Origin: a virus
Length of the DNA stretch: 54,413 nucleotides
IMG/VR virus record: IMGVR_UViG_3300045454_000116
Coordinates: 1 to 54,413 of that record
Direction: 5' to 3' (one strand)
Shown: in pieces, positions 7,850-15,932 of the stretch
Layout: each line of letters opens with the position of its first letter
How positions within the stretch are numbered: the first letter of the stretch is position 1
Notes under the pieces: model-generated
Database searches by the model: none
Told to the model about the DNA's origin: nothing
The model's input: only the letters and a program-made list of their open reading frames with translations
Program-made: the position numbers and the translations under genes

Positions 7850-9125
7850 CTTTCTCAACACCCTTCCTGGCGAATGGCAAGTGCTTCCGGTCAGTGAGGC
7901 ATGTACGTTCACCGCAAAACCACGCTCCCTTGACCTCGGAGAATACGAAGAGCTGGCCTTTGTACCAATGGATTTGATTCCGACAGGAAGATTGCATTTC
8001 TCGAGTTTCATCCTAAAGAGGCCGGCCGAAATTGCCAGCGGAACGTACTTCGAGGAAGGCGACCTCCTGGTGTCCAAGATCACGCCATGCTTTGAAAATG
8101 GGAAGCAGGGGATTGCCCAGGCGATCCCAAACGGATTCGGAATCGCGACAACTGAAGTGATCCCCCTGAAGCCGCGCGATGGCCTCACCCATCTGCCATT
8201 CATCGCATACTACCTGCTGCATCACGAAGTCCGACATCTAATCGCCGCAGCCATGGAGGGCGCAACGGGGCGGCAGCGACTGCCGAAAGATCTGCTGGCA
8301 CAATGGCCCGTTCCGATACCGCCGATTGACGAACAACGAGTAATTGCTCGTGTGCTCGAAACAATCCAGGCCGCAGCGCACGTCGAGGCGACGATCTCCG
8401 ACAAGCTGGCGGCGCTCAAGTCGGCGACGATGGCGAGGCTGTTCCGGGAGGGGCTGCGCGGCGAGCCGCTCAAGCAGACCGAGGTCGGCGAGATCCCGGA
8501 GAGTTGGGAGGTCAAGCCTGTGTCGGCAGTTTCCGATGCTGTGAGTGGCGGAACTCCCTCAAAGCAGCGGACGGACTGGTGGTGTGGTTCAATTCCGTGG
8601 GCCAGCCCTAAGGACATGAAGAAGCTTCGCCTGCGGGACACCGAGGACCACATTACCCCTGAGGCGGCTGAGGCTGGCTCGCGGATCGTACCAGCAAAGA
8701 CCGTCTTCATCGTAGTGCGCGGCATGGTGCTGGCGAAGGACGTGCCAGTCGCGATCACAGAGGTGCCAATGGCTTTCAACCAGGATATGAAGGCACTGCT
8801 ACCCTCTGAAAGAATCAATCCGGACTTCCTGCTGTACGCCCTTTGCGCCCGCAAATCGGCTCTGATCCAAGAGATCGGAACATCGGCGCATGGAACCCGC
8901 CGTATGTCCGGTTCGTCGATAGACGGACTTCTGATTCCCGTGCCCAAGTATCCCGAAGAGCAGCGGGACATCGCCGAGACACTGCACATGCTGGACCGGC
9001 GTGAAGAGATCTCGAAGGAGCGCGCGCGGTGTCTTCAGGCGCTCTTCTCTTCAACCTTGCACGCGCTCATGACCGGCGCGGTCCGGGTCAAGGACCTCGA
9101 CCTCGCGGAGGTCAGCCATGCCTAG
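7839..9125 (+). CDS. hsdS: Type I R-M specificity subunit HsdS
   Basis: Specificity subunit of about 428 residues with the usual two target-recognition domains separated and followed by conserved helical spacers. The repeats DEQRVIARVLETIQ and EEQRDIAETLHMLDRRE mark the two halves, and the second TRD starts near EIPESWEVKPVSAVSDAV. Each TRD reads half of a bipartite target, which cannot be deduced here. Start: TTG 7839 lies five bases after a strong AAAGGAGG Shine-Dalgarno and within the end of hsdM; the upstream TTG at 7812 lacks one. TRD sequences are less GC-biased than the spacers, consistent with the usual exchange of TRDs. Overlaps hsdR by 8 bases. Confidence 0.93.
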   Translation: MYPDFLNTLPGEWQVLPVSEACTFTAKPRSLDLGEYEELAFVPMDLIPTGRLHFSSFILKRPAEIASGTYFEEGDLLVSKITPCFENGKQGIAQAIPNGFGIATTEVIPLKPRDGLTHLPFIAYYLLHHEVRHLIAAAMEGATGRQRLPKDLLAQWPVPIPPIDEQRVIARVLETIQAAAHVEATISDKLAALKSATMARLFREGLRGEPLKQTEVGEIPESWEVKPVSAVSDAVSGGTPSKQRTDWWCGSIPWASPKDMKKLRLRDTEDHITPEAAEAGSRIVPAKTVFIVVRGMVLAKDVPVAITEVPMAFNQDMKALLPSERINPDFLLYALCARKSALIQEIGTSAHGTRRMSGSSIDGLLIPVPKYPEEQRDIAETLHMLDRREEISKERARCLQALFSSTLHALMTGAVRVKDLDLAEVSHA

Positions 9126-11994
9126 CCTTGCGAGCGAGCGGGCCACAGTCCAGAACCCGCTGGTCGAATACGTCCAGGAGATCGGCTGGGCCTACGTCTC
9201 CCCGGACCAGGCGCTCACGCTCCGGCGCGGCGAAAGCGGGACGCTGTTCTATCAGACACTGCGCGACAAGCTGCTCAGCCTGAACCCCGGCGTGGTGACC
9301 GTCTCCAACGTCGACGATGTCATCGCGCGCATCGAAAGCGTCCGCAACAACATTGAGGGCAATGCCGAGGTGCTGGCCTGGCTCCGCGGTGAACGGTCCG
9401 TGTACTTGGAATCGGAGAAGCGGCAGCGCAACGTCACTCTGATCGACTATGCCCACCCGGCGGAGAACGTCTTCCAGGTGACCGATGAGTGGCAGTACAC
9501 GAACGGCAAGTACCGGAACCGCGCCGACGTCGTGTTTGTGATCAACGGTATCCCGGTGGCGCTGGTGGAGACCAAGAGCGCCGTGAAGAAGGAAGGCATC
9601 GACCAGGGACTGGCGCAGATCCGCCGCTACCACCGCGAGACGCCCGAACTGGTGACCGCGACGCAAATCTTTGACCTGACCCACTTGGTCGACTTCTACT
9701 ATGGCGTGACCTGGAACCTGGACCGCAAGAGCCTGTTCAACTGGAAGGACGAGGAAAAGGGCAATTTCGAGCGCAAAGTGAAGCGATTCTTCGCGCGCGA
9801 GCGGTTCTTGCGTTTCATCGAATCGTGGATCGTCTTCTACAAGAAGGACGACGAACTGCGGAAGATCGTACTGCGGCAGCACCAGACCCGTGCGGTCGAG
9901 AAAGTGGTGGAGCGCGCGCTGGACCCCGAGAAACGGACGGGCCTGATCTGGCACACCCAGGGTTCAGGCAAGACGTTCACGATGATCAAGGCCGCCGACC
10001 TGATCCTGCGGCATCCTGCATTTGAAAAGCCGACGGTGATCCTGCTCGTCGACCGCAACGAGCTCGAAAGCCAGCTGTTTGCGAATCTGGCGGCCTACGG
10101 CCTGGCGCCGGAGATCGCGCGTTCGAAGCAGCACCTGCGGGAGTTGTTGAGGTCGGACTACCGGGGCCTGATCGTCTCGATGATCCACAAGTTCGACAAG
10201 GCCGACGCCGATCTCTGCACGCGGGAGAACGTGTTCGTCCTGGTGGACGAGGCGCACCGCACCACCAGCGGAGACCTGGGCAACTATCTGGTGGCGGCCG
10301 TGCCCAATGCGACCATGATCGGATTCACGGGCACGCCGATCGACCGGATTGCTTACGGCAAGGGCACCTTCAAGGTCTTCGGCAAGGACGACGAGAAGGG
10401 TTATCTGGACAAATACTCGATCGCGGAGTCGATTGAAGACGGGACCACGCTCCCGCTCAACTACACGCTCGCGCCGAACGACATCCGCGTGCCGCGGGAG
10501 CAGTTGGAGAAGGAGTTTCTGGACCTGGCCGAAGCGCAGGGGATCAGCGACATCGAGGAGCTGAACAAGATCCTGGACCGCGCGGTGAACCTGAAGACGT
10601 TCCTGAAGGCCGCGGACCGCGTCGGCAAGGTGGCGCGGTTCGTGGCGCAGCACTTCCGGGAGAACGTCGAGCCGCTGGGCTACAAGGCGTTTCTTGTGGC
10701 GGTGGACCGCGAAGCGTGCGCGCTTTACAAGAAGGCGCTGGACAAGCACCTGCCGCCGGAGTACTCGACGGTGGTGTACACGTCGGCGCACAATGACGAC
10801 GAGGTTCTGGCGGAATATAGGCTGAGCGAGGACGAGGAGAAGCGCGTCCGCCGTGCGTTCGTCAAGCGCGATTCACTACCCAAGATCCTGATCGTGACCG
10901 AGAAACTGCTCACGGGATTTGACGCGCCGGTGCTGTACTGCATGTACCTGGACAAGCCGATGCGCGACCACACGCTGCTTCAAGCCATCGCGCGCGTGAA
11001 CCGTCCCTACGAGGATGACGAGGGCATCAAGAAGCCCGCCGGCTACGTGCTCGACTTTGTCGGCATCTTCGAGAAGCTGGAAAGCGCCCTGGCGTTTGAC
11101 TCTGATGTGGTGGGCAGCGCGATCCAGAACATCGACGTCCTGAAATCTCGCTTCGCGGCGTTGATGGAACAGGCGAAGCCGTTCCTGGAGCTTTGCGCCG
11201 GCCCCATTGACGACAAGGCCGTGGAGCGGGCGATCGCGGTTTTCGAGGACAAGGAGCGCCGGGAGGTCTTCTACAAGCTGTTCCAGGAGTTGGAGACGCT
11301 GTACGAAATCATCTCGCCGGACGTGTTCCTGCGGCCCTACATCGAGGATTACGGCAAGCTGACCGCCTTGTACCAAATCGTCGTCAACGCGTTCTCGAAG
11401 AAGGTGGCGCTGATCCGGGACCTGATGAAGAAGACCGAGGAACTGGTGAAGCGGTCGGCGATCGGCACGGGACTGGAATCGGTGATGAAGCCGGTTCGCA
11501 TCGATGAGAACACGCTGAAGGCGCTGAAGTCGTCCGACAGCGGCGAGCCGCCGAAGGTGATCAACCTGGGCAGGAGCCTGCTGGCCACCATCAAGGACGA
11601 GGGAGAGCAGCAGCCGTTTCTGATTCCGATCAGCGAACGGACAGAGGCGATTCTGGAGGCCTACGACGACCGGCAGTTGAGCACCCAGTCGGCGCTGGAG
11701 CAGTTGGCTCGGCTGATGGAAGAGTATCTCGAGGCCAAGCGGGAGCGGGAGAAAACCGGGTTTGACATCAACACGTTCACGCTGTTCTGGGTGCTGAAAC
11801 AGGCTGGAGCTGCGGATCCTGGCGAACTAGCGCCCAAGGCGGAGGCCGTAATCCGAAAGTACCCCAATTACCGCGACAACGTGGCCGAGGAGCGGCAATT
11901 GAAGGCTGAACTGTACAAGCTGGTCCTGCCGGCCGTGAGCAGGGAATCGATGGTCGCGGTGGTGAAACGCATGCTGGAGTTGCCGCGATCGTGA
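9118..11994 (+). CDS. hsdR: Type I restriction endonuclease subunit HsdR
   Basis: Motor and nuclease subunit, 958 residues, a normal length. The N-terminal PD-(D/E)XK nuclease has Asp137 (RADVVFVING) and Glu151/Lys153 (ALVETKS). The SF2 translocase has Walker A TQGSGKT with Lys285 and a DEAH box at 377-380, followed by GFTGTPI and the later helicase motifs (KILIVTEKLLTGFDAPVLY; QAIARVNRPY). The C-terminal helical region would bind HsdM. All catalytic residues seen are intact, so the system appears functional. Fourth part of a tightly packed operon: it overlaps hsdS upstream and the metallopeptidase gene downstream (GTGA). Confidence 0.95.
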   Translation: MPSLASERATVQNPLVEYVQEIGWAYVSPDQALTLRRGESGTLFYQTLRDKLLSLNPGVVTVSNVDDVIARIESVRNNIEGNAEVLAWLRGERSVYLESEKRQRNVTLIDYAHPAENVFQVTDEWQYTNGKYRNRADVVFVINGIPVALVETKSAVKKEGIDQGLAQIRRYHRETPELVTATQIFDLTHLVDFYYGVTWNLDRKSLFNWKDEEKGNFERKVKRFFARERFLRFIESWIVFYKKDDELRKIVLRQHQTRAVEKVVERALDPEKRTGLIWHTQGSGKTFTMIKAADLILRHPAFEKPTVILLVDRNELESQLFANLAAYGLAPEIARSKQHLRELLRSDYRGLIVSMIHKFDKADADLCTRENVFVLVDEAHRTTSGDLGNYLVAAVPNATMIGFTGTPIDRIAYGKGTFKVFGKDDEKGYLDKYSIAESIEDGTTLPLNYTLAPNDIRVPREQLEKEFLDLAEAQGISDIEELNKILDRAVNLKTFLKAADRVGKVARFVAQHFRENVEPLGYKAFLVAVDREACALYKKALDKHLPPEYSTVVYTSAHNDDEVLAEYRLSEDEEKRVRRAFVKRDSLPKILIVTEKLLTGFDAPVLYCMYLDKPMRDHTLLQAIARVNRPYEDDEGIKKPAGYVLDFVGIFEKLESALAFDSDVVGSAIQNIDVLKSRFAALMEQAKPFLELCAGPIDDKAVERAIAVFEDKERREVFYKLFQELETLYEIISPDVFLRPYIEDYGKLTALYQIVVNAFSKKVALIRDLMKKTEELVKRSAIGTGLESVMKPVRIDENTLKALKSSDSGEPPKVINLGRSLLATIKDEGEQQPFLIPISERTEAILEAYDDRQLSTQSALEQLARLMEEYLEAKREREKTGFDINTFTLFWVLKQAGAADPGELAPKAEAVIRKYPNYRDNVAEERQLKAELYKLVLPAVSRESMVAVVKRMLELPRS

Positions 11995-12371
11995 GGAAAG
12001 CGAAGGAGGACGCCAAGGCGCGTATGCGGGAGGAAATCCGGCAATGGGCGGAGAAAATCGGGGTGAGGCCAAAGCGGGTCCAGATCCAGCGCATGACGCG
12101 GAAATGGGCTTCGTGCTCGGAGACGGGCCGGATCTGTTTCAGCACTGACTTGCTGGAAGAAGCGCCCGAGTTTCGGGAGGTCGTGATCGTCCACGAGCTC
12201 CTGCATCTCCAGGTGCCAAACCACGGCAAGCTGTTCAAGAGCCTGATGAACGCATACCTTCCAGGCTGGGAAGCCCGAGTTCAAGGACGGGCGCACATTC
12301 CATGTGGAAGTGCCCGGATCTCAAGCGACCGGCCTCCCCTGCCTGTGACAAATCAGAAAGAAAGGAGGTGA
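11991..12371 (+). CDS. DUF45/YgjP-like small zinc metallopeptidase
   Basis: A 126-residue protein with VIVHELLHLQVPNHG, the HExxH zinc motif plus downstream His of the YgjP/DUF45 (WLM-like) metallopeptidases. It is shorter than free-standing YgjP (about 230 residues) and lacks most of the N-terminal domain. This is the form commonly found as the last gene of type I R-M operons. The TRKWASCSETGRICFS block is also typical. Its substrate is unknown; a role in tuning or turning over the R-M enzyme is only a guess. It starts at a GTG overlapping the hsdR stop, so it is translated with the R-M genes. Confidence 0.85.
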   Translation: MRKAKEDAKARMREEIRQWAEKIGVRPKRVQIQRMTRKWASCSETGRICFSTDLLEEAPEFREVVIVHELLHLQVPNHGKLFKSLMNAYLPGWEARVQGRAHIPCGSARISSDRPPLPVTNQKERR

Positions 12372-12376
12372 TCCGC

Positions 12377-12511
12377 ATGGCGAAGAACGAACAGACGGGC
12401 AAGAAGGCCGGTTCGAACGCATCCAAGGTGCTGCGGAATCCGAAGTCGTCCGCGCCTGCGAAAAGCGCTGCGGGCTCTGCGCTCACACAACGGCCAGACC
12501 GGAAGAAGTAG
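12377..12511 (+). CDS. 44-residue basic protein at the end of the R-M operon
   Basis: A very small lysine-, serine- and alanine-rich protein beginning MAKNEQTGKKAGSNASKVL and ending SALTQRPDRKK. The start is fixed by a near-perfect Shine-Dalgarno, AAAGGAGGTGATC, six bases before ATG 12377; longer readings of the frame have no such site. Small proteins of this composition (KxxSKAxK...ASALTQR) recur near defence genes, but no function is established to my knowledge. It is followed at once by two hairpins, which close the operon. Confidence 0.6.
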   Translation: MAKNEQTGKKAGSNASKVLRNPKSSAPAKSAAGSALTQRPDRKK

Positions 12512-12513
12512 TA

Positions 12514-12589
12514 GGGGGGCGTGCCCCCTTGCGTAGGGTTAGTTCCTCTCGAGAAGAGGCGAATCAAGACCACTAGATTCGCCTCTTCT
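12514..12589 (+). terminator. Double hairpin closing the R-M operon
   Basis: Directly after the small gene there is a G-run/C-run hairpin (GGGGG...CCCCC, 12514-12528). It is followed by a perfect 14-bp inverted repeat with arms at 12552-12565 and 12576-12589 (left arm AGAAGAGGCGAATC) and a 10-base loop. The second has only a short T tract, so termination strength is uncertain, but two stacked hairpins between operons fit a terminator. Confidence 0.6.
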
Positions 12590-12643
12590 TCGCCTGATAA
12601 AATTTGGAGCGGTTGTGTTCCAGACCGCCAGCCTGACCTTGCT

Positions 12644-12671
12644 TTGACGAGGTTCGACCTGCAGCTACGAA
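12644..12671 (+). promoter_or_regulatory. Possible promoter of the two-gene unknown module
   Basis: TTGACG at 12644-12649 followed after 16 bases by TACGAA (12666-12671). It is placed 26 bases before the start codon at 12698 and just after the terminator hairpins. The -35 is good and the -10 weak, so this is tentative. Confidence 0.3.
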
Positions 12672-12697
12672 CCGTCCAAGTCTTGAGGTGATTGCAC

Positions 12698-13861
12698 ATG
12701 GCACTCAAGCTCAGGTACTTTTCTCATCCGGACATGCTGAGGCAGTTCGAGCCCAGCATCCTGATCCGGATCGTGCTGACCGCCGAGGGGTTCTTCGCCT
12801 CAAAGGACTTTCCCATCCCGGATCCGAACAACGGAGACGAGATCGACTACGAGGCCCTGGCCGACATCCTCGCCGATCCAGATGAGGAGATGCCCGGCGA
12901 CCTGGTCGATGGGCTGCACCTCATCAGCGAGTTGGGCAACGATGCATGCTTCGACGAACTGCTTCATATGGCGGGCGAGGCGGACATTGCGGTCGGAGAG
13001 GGGGTGACGCCGCAGGACCTGGCGGCGTTGATCTGGCTGACCAAGCCCCGCTTGCTCCAGCAGAAGGCACAGGAGAGCAATTTCGAACGCCGCAAAACCT
13101 TCGAGAGTTTTGCCCCGGCGGATCCGGCGATGGCGATCGACCCGGCGGTGTTGCCGGAGGACCTTGCGGACCTGGAGGCCGCGCTCCGGGAGTACTTCCG
13201 CGGGAAGAAGAAGGGCCGCCGCTGCCGGGTGTTCCGCAAGATCACGCCCGATGCGGTTCACTTCTACGTGCAGCACGGTCAGGCGTGCCGTCGGGAACCG
13301 AGCGTCAAAGGAGAGGAATCGACCTGCACGTTCTTCCGGCCTGAACGGACGGACATGGTCATCCTGGACACCGCCAACCCGGAGTTGCGGATCAACAGCG
13401 CCTCGGCGCCGGACATGCGCAAGTACCGGGAACTGTTCGGATTGCACTTGTTCGGGAGCGCGGAGACGTTCCGCTACGCCGACAAGTACAGTCTCGAGCC
13501 GCTGCGAAAACTGGGGCAGGCGTCACTTGAGTGCAGCGATTTCCCGGATCTCGAATCGGCCCGCCTGACGGAACTTGAGATGGACTGGGGCGGCGCACTG
13601 AACAACAAGAGCGTCGAGAAGGCCGATGATGTCTTCACGGCCCTGGAGATCCGCAACGCCGCAATTCCGGATGAGCCGGCGCTCAAGAAAGCCAAGATCA
13701 AGGTGAAGTTGAAGGGCGTCAAGAAGCCACGCGTGCTGTCGCTGGTGGCGGGGAACAAGTCGGGTTATCCGCGCGGCGAAGAGTCGGCGCTCTTGGAAGA
13801 TTGGCTGCGGGCCCGCGAGTTCATCGTCTACGGGAAGCGGGCCCATGAGGAAGTTGCCTAA
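12698..13861 (+). CDS. Unknown protein, first gene of a two-gene module
   Basis: A 387-residue acidic soluble protein that I do not recognise. No signal peptide or membrane helix is visible. Residues 1-110 are acidic (DYEALADILADPDEEMPGDL). The middle has a basic patch EYFRGKKKGRRCRVFRKI followed by strands (AVHFYVQHGQACRREP). The C-terminus holds another basic run KKAKIKVKLKGVKKPRVLSL. The layout suggests nucleic-acid or protein binding, but no catalytic motif is evident. Start: ATG 12698 with GAGGTG seven bases upstream, preferred over TTG 12692. The last 17 bases overlap the next gene, so the pair is almost certainly co-expressed. The position, directly after an R-M operon and before phage genes, makes a defence or superinfection role a fair hypothesis and no more. 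Confidence 0.75.
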   Translation: MALKLRYFSHPDMLRQFEPSILIRIVLTAEGFFASKDFPIPDPNNGDEIDYEALADILADPDEEMPGDLVDGLHLISELGNDACFDELLHMAGEADIAVGEGVTPQDLAALIWLTKPRLLQQKAQESNFERRKTFESFAPADPAMAIDPAVLPEDLADLEAALREYFRGKKKGRRCRVFRKITPDAVHFYVQHGQACRREPSVKGEESTCTFFRPERTDMVILDTANPELRINSASAPDMRKYRELFGLHLFGSAETFRYADKYSLEPLRKLGQASLECSDFPDLESARLTELEMDWGGALNNKSVEKADDVFTALEIRNAAIPDEPALKKAKIKVKLKGVKKPRVLSLVAGNKSGYPRGEESALLEDWLRAREFIVYGKRAHEEVA

Positions 13862-14759
13862 ACTCTGGCGCGCGCTGGAAGGCATTCCCGGGCTGCTGGC
13901 GGTTCTGGAGGTTTGGCGGCAGGAATGCGGCGAGGACTTCGAATACGCGAGGCCCTATCTCCAGCCAACCGACAAGATTGGAGGCCGGTATCCCTGCCCG
14001 AATTCTTTCAGCGGATGCCCGCGCCGGATCATCGACTACGACCTGGACGAGTTCGCCGCCATTTGCCAGGATGAGCACCAGCGATGCGAGCGGGTGCCTC
14101 TGACAAGGCGCGAGGCGCTGATTCACCGGCTCGACCTGGCGGGACTGCTTCGACCGGTGTGGCGGGCAGCGTCGATCCGGCCGCAGTCGATCGCCCAACA
14201 CTCGCCAGGCGTGTGGGCGGCAGGCCTCTCCGAACAGGCACACTCGCGGAATTTCCCCGTGTATTTTCTGCTCGCACACTCTGCAAGCACTCACCGAGCG
14301 GCCGTGAATCGTCTCCTGCTCGATATCTCGGATTCCTTCTTGCTCGTTCTACCGACGAACCAGTTCCGGACCGTGGAGTCGGAGGGCTGGCTGCGCGATC
14401 GCCGGGTTGAGTGTCTGTGCCTTGAAGACCAAGTGCTCGTGGATGAGCAAGGTGAGTTCCGATGGGCGCGCACGGTGGAGACCCGTCGCGCGGCGGGAGA
14501 ACCTGGGCCCGTGCCACGGTCCGTAGGCAGCTATGAGGCAGTCGCAGCGGTCAAGCACTACATCCAGGCTAGAGGGCTCTCGCAGACGGAGTTCAGCATC
14601 CAGGCCGGGGTTTCGGAGCGCACGCTGAGGAATTTCTTGGCGAAGGGGAAGATGCGCCGGTCTTCACTTGACGGTGTTGCAAGGGCCATGGGTGTGACCC
14701 TGGAACAGCTCCTGCGAGGCGAGTTGCCCGCATCCCTGAAGGTTCCGCGCCGCCGCTGA
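13845..14759 (+). CDS. Unknown protein with C-terminal Xre-like HTH
   Basis: 304 residues. The N-terminal two thirds match nothing I know. They include a Cys-Pro motif (YPCPNSFSGCPRRI) and a cluster of Cys and His residues (CQDEHQRCE) that could bind metal. Residues about 235-290 form a clear Xre/Cro-type HTH (YIQARGLSQTEFSIQAG, then VSERTLRNFL and MGVTLEQLLRGE). The protein may be a DNA-binding regulator with a ligand- or metal-sensing domain, or the sensor half of a two-gene system with the overlapping upstream gene. It precedes a repeat-rich, hairpin-containing gap and the early phage operon, so it could also repress that operon. Confidence 0.75.
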   Translation: MRKLPKLWRALEGIPGLLAVLEVWRQECGEDFEYARPYLQPTDKIGGRYPCPNSFSGCPRRIIDYDLDEFAAICQDEHQRCERVPLTRREALIHRLDLAGLLRPVWRAASIRPQSIAQHSPGVWAAGLSEQAHSRNFPVYFLLAHSASTHRAAVNRLLLDISDSFLLVLPTNQFRTVESEGWLRDRRVECLCLEDQVLVDEQGEFRWARTVETRRAAGEPGPVPRSVGSYEAVAAVKHYIQARGLSQTEFSIQAGVSERTLRNFLAKGKMRRSSLDGVARAMGVTLEQLLRGELPASLKVPRRR

Positions 14760-14762
14760 ATT

Positions 14763-14872
14763 TTCCGGATTTCTTCCGGATTTCTTCCGCTTCCGTGTAT
14801 TTCGGAAAAACGGCAAGTCGGGCAATCTCGATGCAGAGGTTGCGGGAAACAGCCCGCAGCAAGCATCGAGAT
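14763..14872. repeat. Repeat- and hairpin-rich control region before the early operon
   Basis: It contains a tandem 11-mer TTCCGGATTTC (14763-14773, 14774-14784, then TTCCG). It then has a perfect 10-bp inverted repeat ATCTCGATGC (14825-14834) / GCATCGAGAT (14863-14872) with an inner TGCGGG/CCCGCA stem (14841-14846/14853-14858). The outer right arm runs into the ATG of the excisionase-like gene at 14871, so an RNA hairpin would hide that start codon; as DNA it could be an operator dyad. Confidence 0.65.
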
Positions 14873-15086
14873 GAAACAAAGCACTCCCCAACGGCTCCTG
14901 AATGAACACCAGGTGGCGGATTCCTGCGCCATAAGCGTGCTGACGCTGCGCAAGTGGCGGGTCGAGGGGCGCGGTCCGCGCTACGTCAAGATCGGCACTC
15001 TGGTCCGGTATCGGCCGGAAGATGTTGATGCATGGATTGAAAGCCATGACACGCAACGCACCGCGCTCTTGGAGGTGGAGCGATGA
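14871..15086 (+). CDS. AlpA/excisionase-like HTH protein
   Basis: A 71-residue MerR-like winged-helix protein (HTH_17 type). LLNEHQVADSCAISVLTLRK is the HTH, followed by WRVEGRGPRYVKIGTLVRY and RPEDVDAWIESH, the wing and closing helix seen in AlpA/Xis-like proteins. Such proteins act as excisionases or as regulators of integrase genes in prophages and islands. First gene of the long rightward early operon. Its start codon lies in the right arm of a 10-bp inverted repeat, which suggests translational or transcriptional control. The stop overlaps the next gene (ATGA). Confidence 0.85.
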   Translation: MKQSTPQRLLNEHQVADSCAISVLTLRKWRVEGRGPRYVKIGTLVRYRPEDVDAWIESHDTQRTALLEVER

Positions 15087-15424
15087 CCCGCCCCACCTCG
15101 ACCCGCGGCCTCCGGCCATCCGAGCGCGCGTTCGCGGCGGCGATGTCGGCTCTCGGCTTTGGACGATTCGAGTATCTCCGCATTGAGCGCGGCGAACTGG
15201 TTCTTAACCCGTGGCCGGCCGTCGTGCGCGAGGTGAAGTTCGGCTCGCACGATCCGGGCGCTTCGAAAGTCCTGCCGGACCAGTTCGAACTGAAGCCTCA
15301 GGTCGCCGAGTTCTTCGAGTACGTGCGCTCGGTGGACGCCGGCGAGATCCGGACGCTCGAGGTCAAGCACGGGCTGCCCTTCTCGATGGAAATCGAGATG
15401 GCCGGAGGGCGGCGCCATGCATGA
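15083..15424 (+). CDS. Hypothetical early phage protein
   Basis: A 113-residue protein of unknown function, starting at an ATG that overlaps the previous stop (ATGA) and ending 8 bases inside the sigma-factor gene, so it is certainly part of the same transcription unit. The sequence (FGRFEYLRIERGELVLNPWP; FELKPQVAEFFEYVRSVDAG) suggests a compact alpha/beta fold with no membrane segment or cysteine motif. No family recognised. Confidence 0.65.
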   Translation: MTRPTSTRGLRPSERAFAAAMSALGFGRFEYLRIERGELVLNPWPAVVREVKFGSHDPGASKVLPDQFELKPQVAEFFEYVRSVDAGEIRTLEVKHGLPFSMEIEMAGGRRHA

Positions 15425-15932
15425 GACGGCGTTGGAACAGGCTCTGCCCTTCGCCTTGCGCGCGGTGCAGGTGCGTGCTGCCTCGGCAGTGGCCACTGGC
15501 CGGGTGACGGTGGCGGATCGCGAGGACCTCGAGCAGGAAGCACTCCTGGGGCTCTGGATGGCCCTGCGGCAGTATGACGCATCGCGCGCCAGCCTGCGGA
15601 CTTTCCTCGAGCGTGTGGCGGACAAGCGCTTCGCTTCTCTGCTGCGGCGACGCCGGAGTCCCCTCCTGATTGAACCTCTCGACGGTCATCGGTTCGCGAC
15701 CGCCGACGGAATTCCAGCGGTCCAGTTCCAGGTCGATTTCGAGCGCGTCCTCGCGCCGCTCGGCGATTCCGACCGCGCGCTGGCGCTCTTGCTCGTCGAC
15801 CACGGCCCTACCGAGATCAGCCGGATGCTTGGCATCGCCCGGTCCACCGTCTACGCCCGCATTGCACGGCTCCGCCGGGCGTTCGTCGATGCCGGCTACG
15901 GCGCCGAGGTTTCAACGGGAGGCTCGCGGTGA
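15417..15932 (+). CDS. Phage-encoded sigma-70 family (ECF-like) sigma factor
   Basis: 171 residues, the size of an ECF sigma factor. Region 2 is visible in DREDLEQEALLGLWMALRQY and SLRTFLERVADKRFASLLRR. Region 4 is visible in SDRALALLLVDHGPTEISRM and LGIARSTVYARIARLRRAF, a convincing HTH of the sigma-4 type. It should bind host RNA polymerase core and redirect it, perhaps to early or late phage promoters; the target promoters are not identifiable here. It sits between small early genes and a ParB-like gene with overlaps at both ends (GTGA at its 3' end). An alternative is a sigma-like DNA-binding regulator that does not replace sigma. Confidence 0.8.
   Translation: MHETALEQALPFALRAVQVRAASAVATGRVTVADREDLEQEALLGLWMALRQYDASRASLRTFLERVADKRFASLLRRRRSPLLIEPLDGHRFATADGIPAVQFQVDFERVLAPLGDSDRALALLLVDHGPTEISRMLGIARSTVYARIARLRRAFVDAGYGAEVSTGGSR

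Noticed and set aside
12552-12589. Possible CRISPR-like or attachment repeat
   Set aside because: Only one inverted repeat with no spaced direct copies, and no matching half elsewhere that I could see; a terminator hairpin is simpler.
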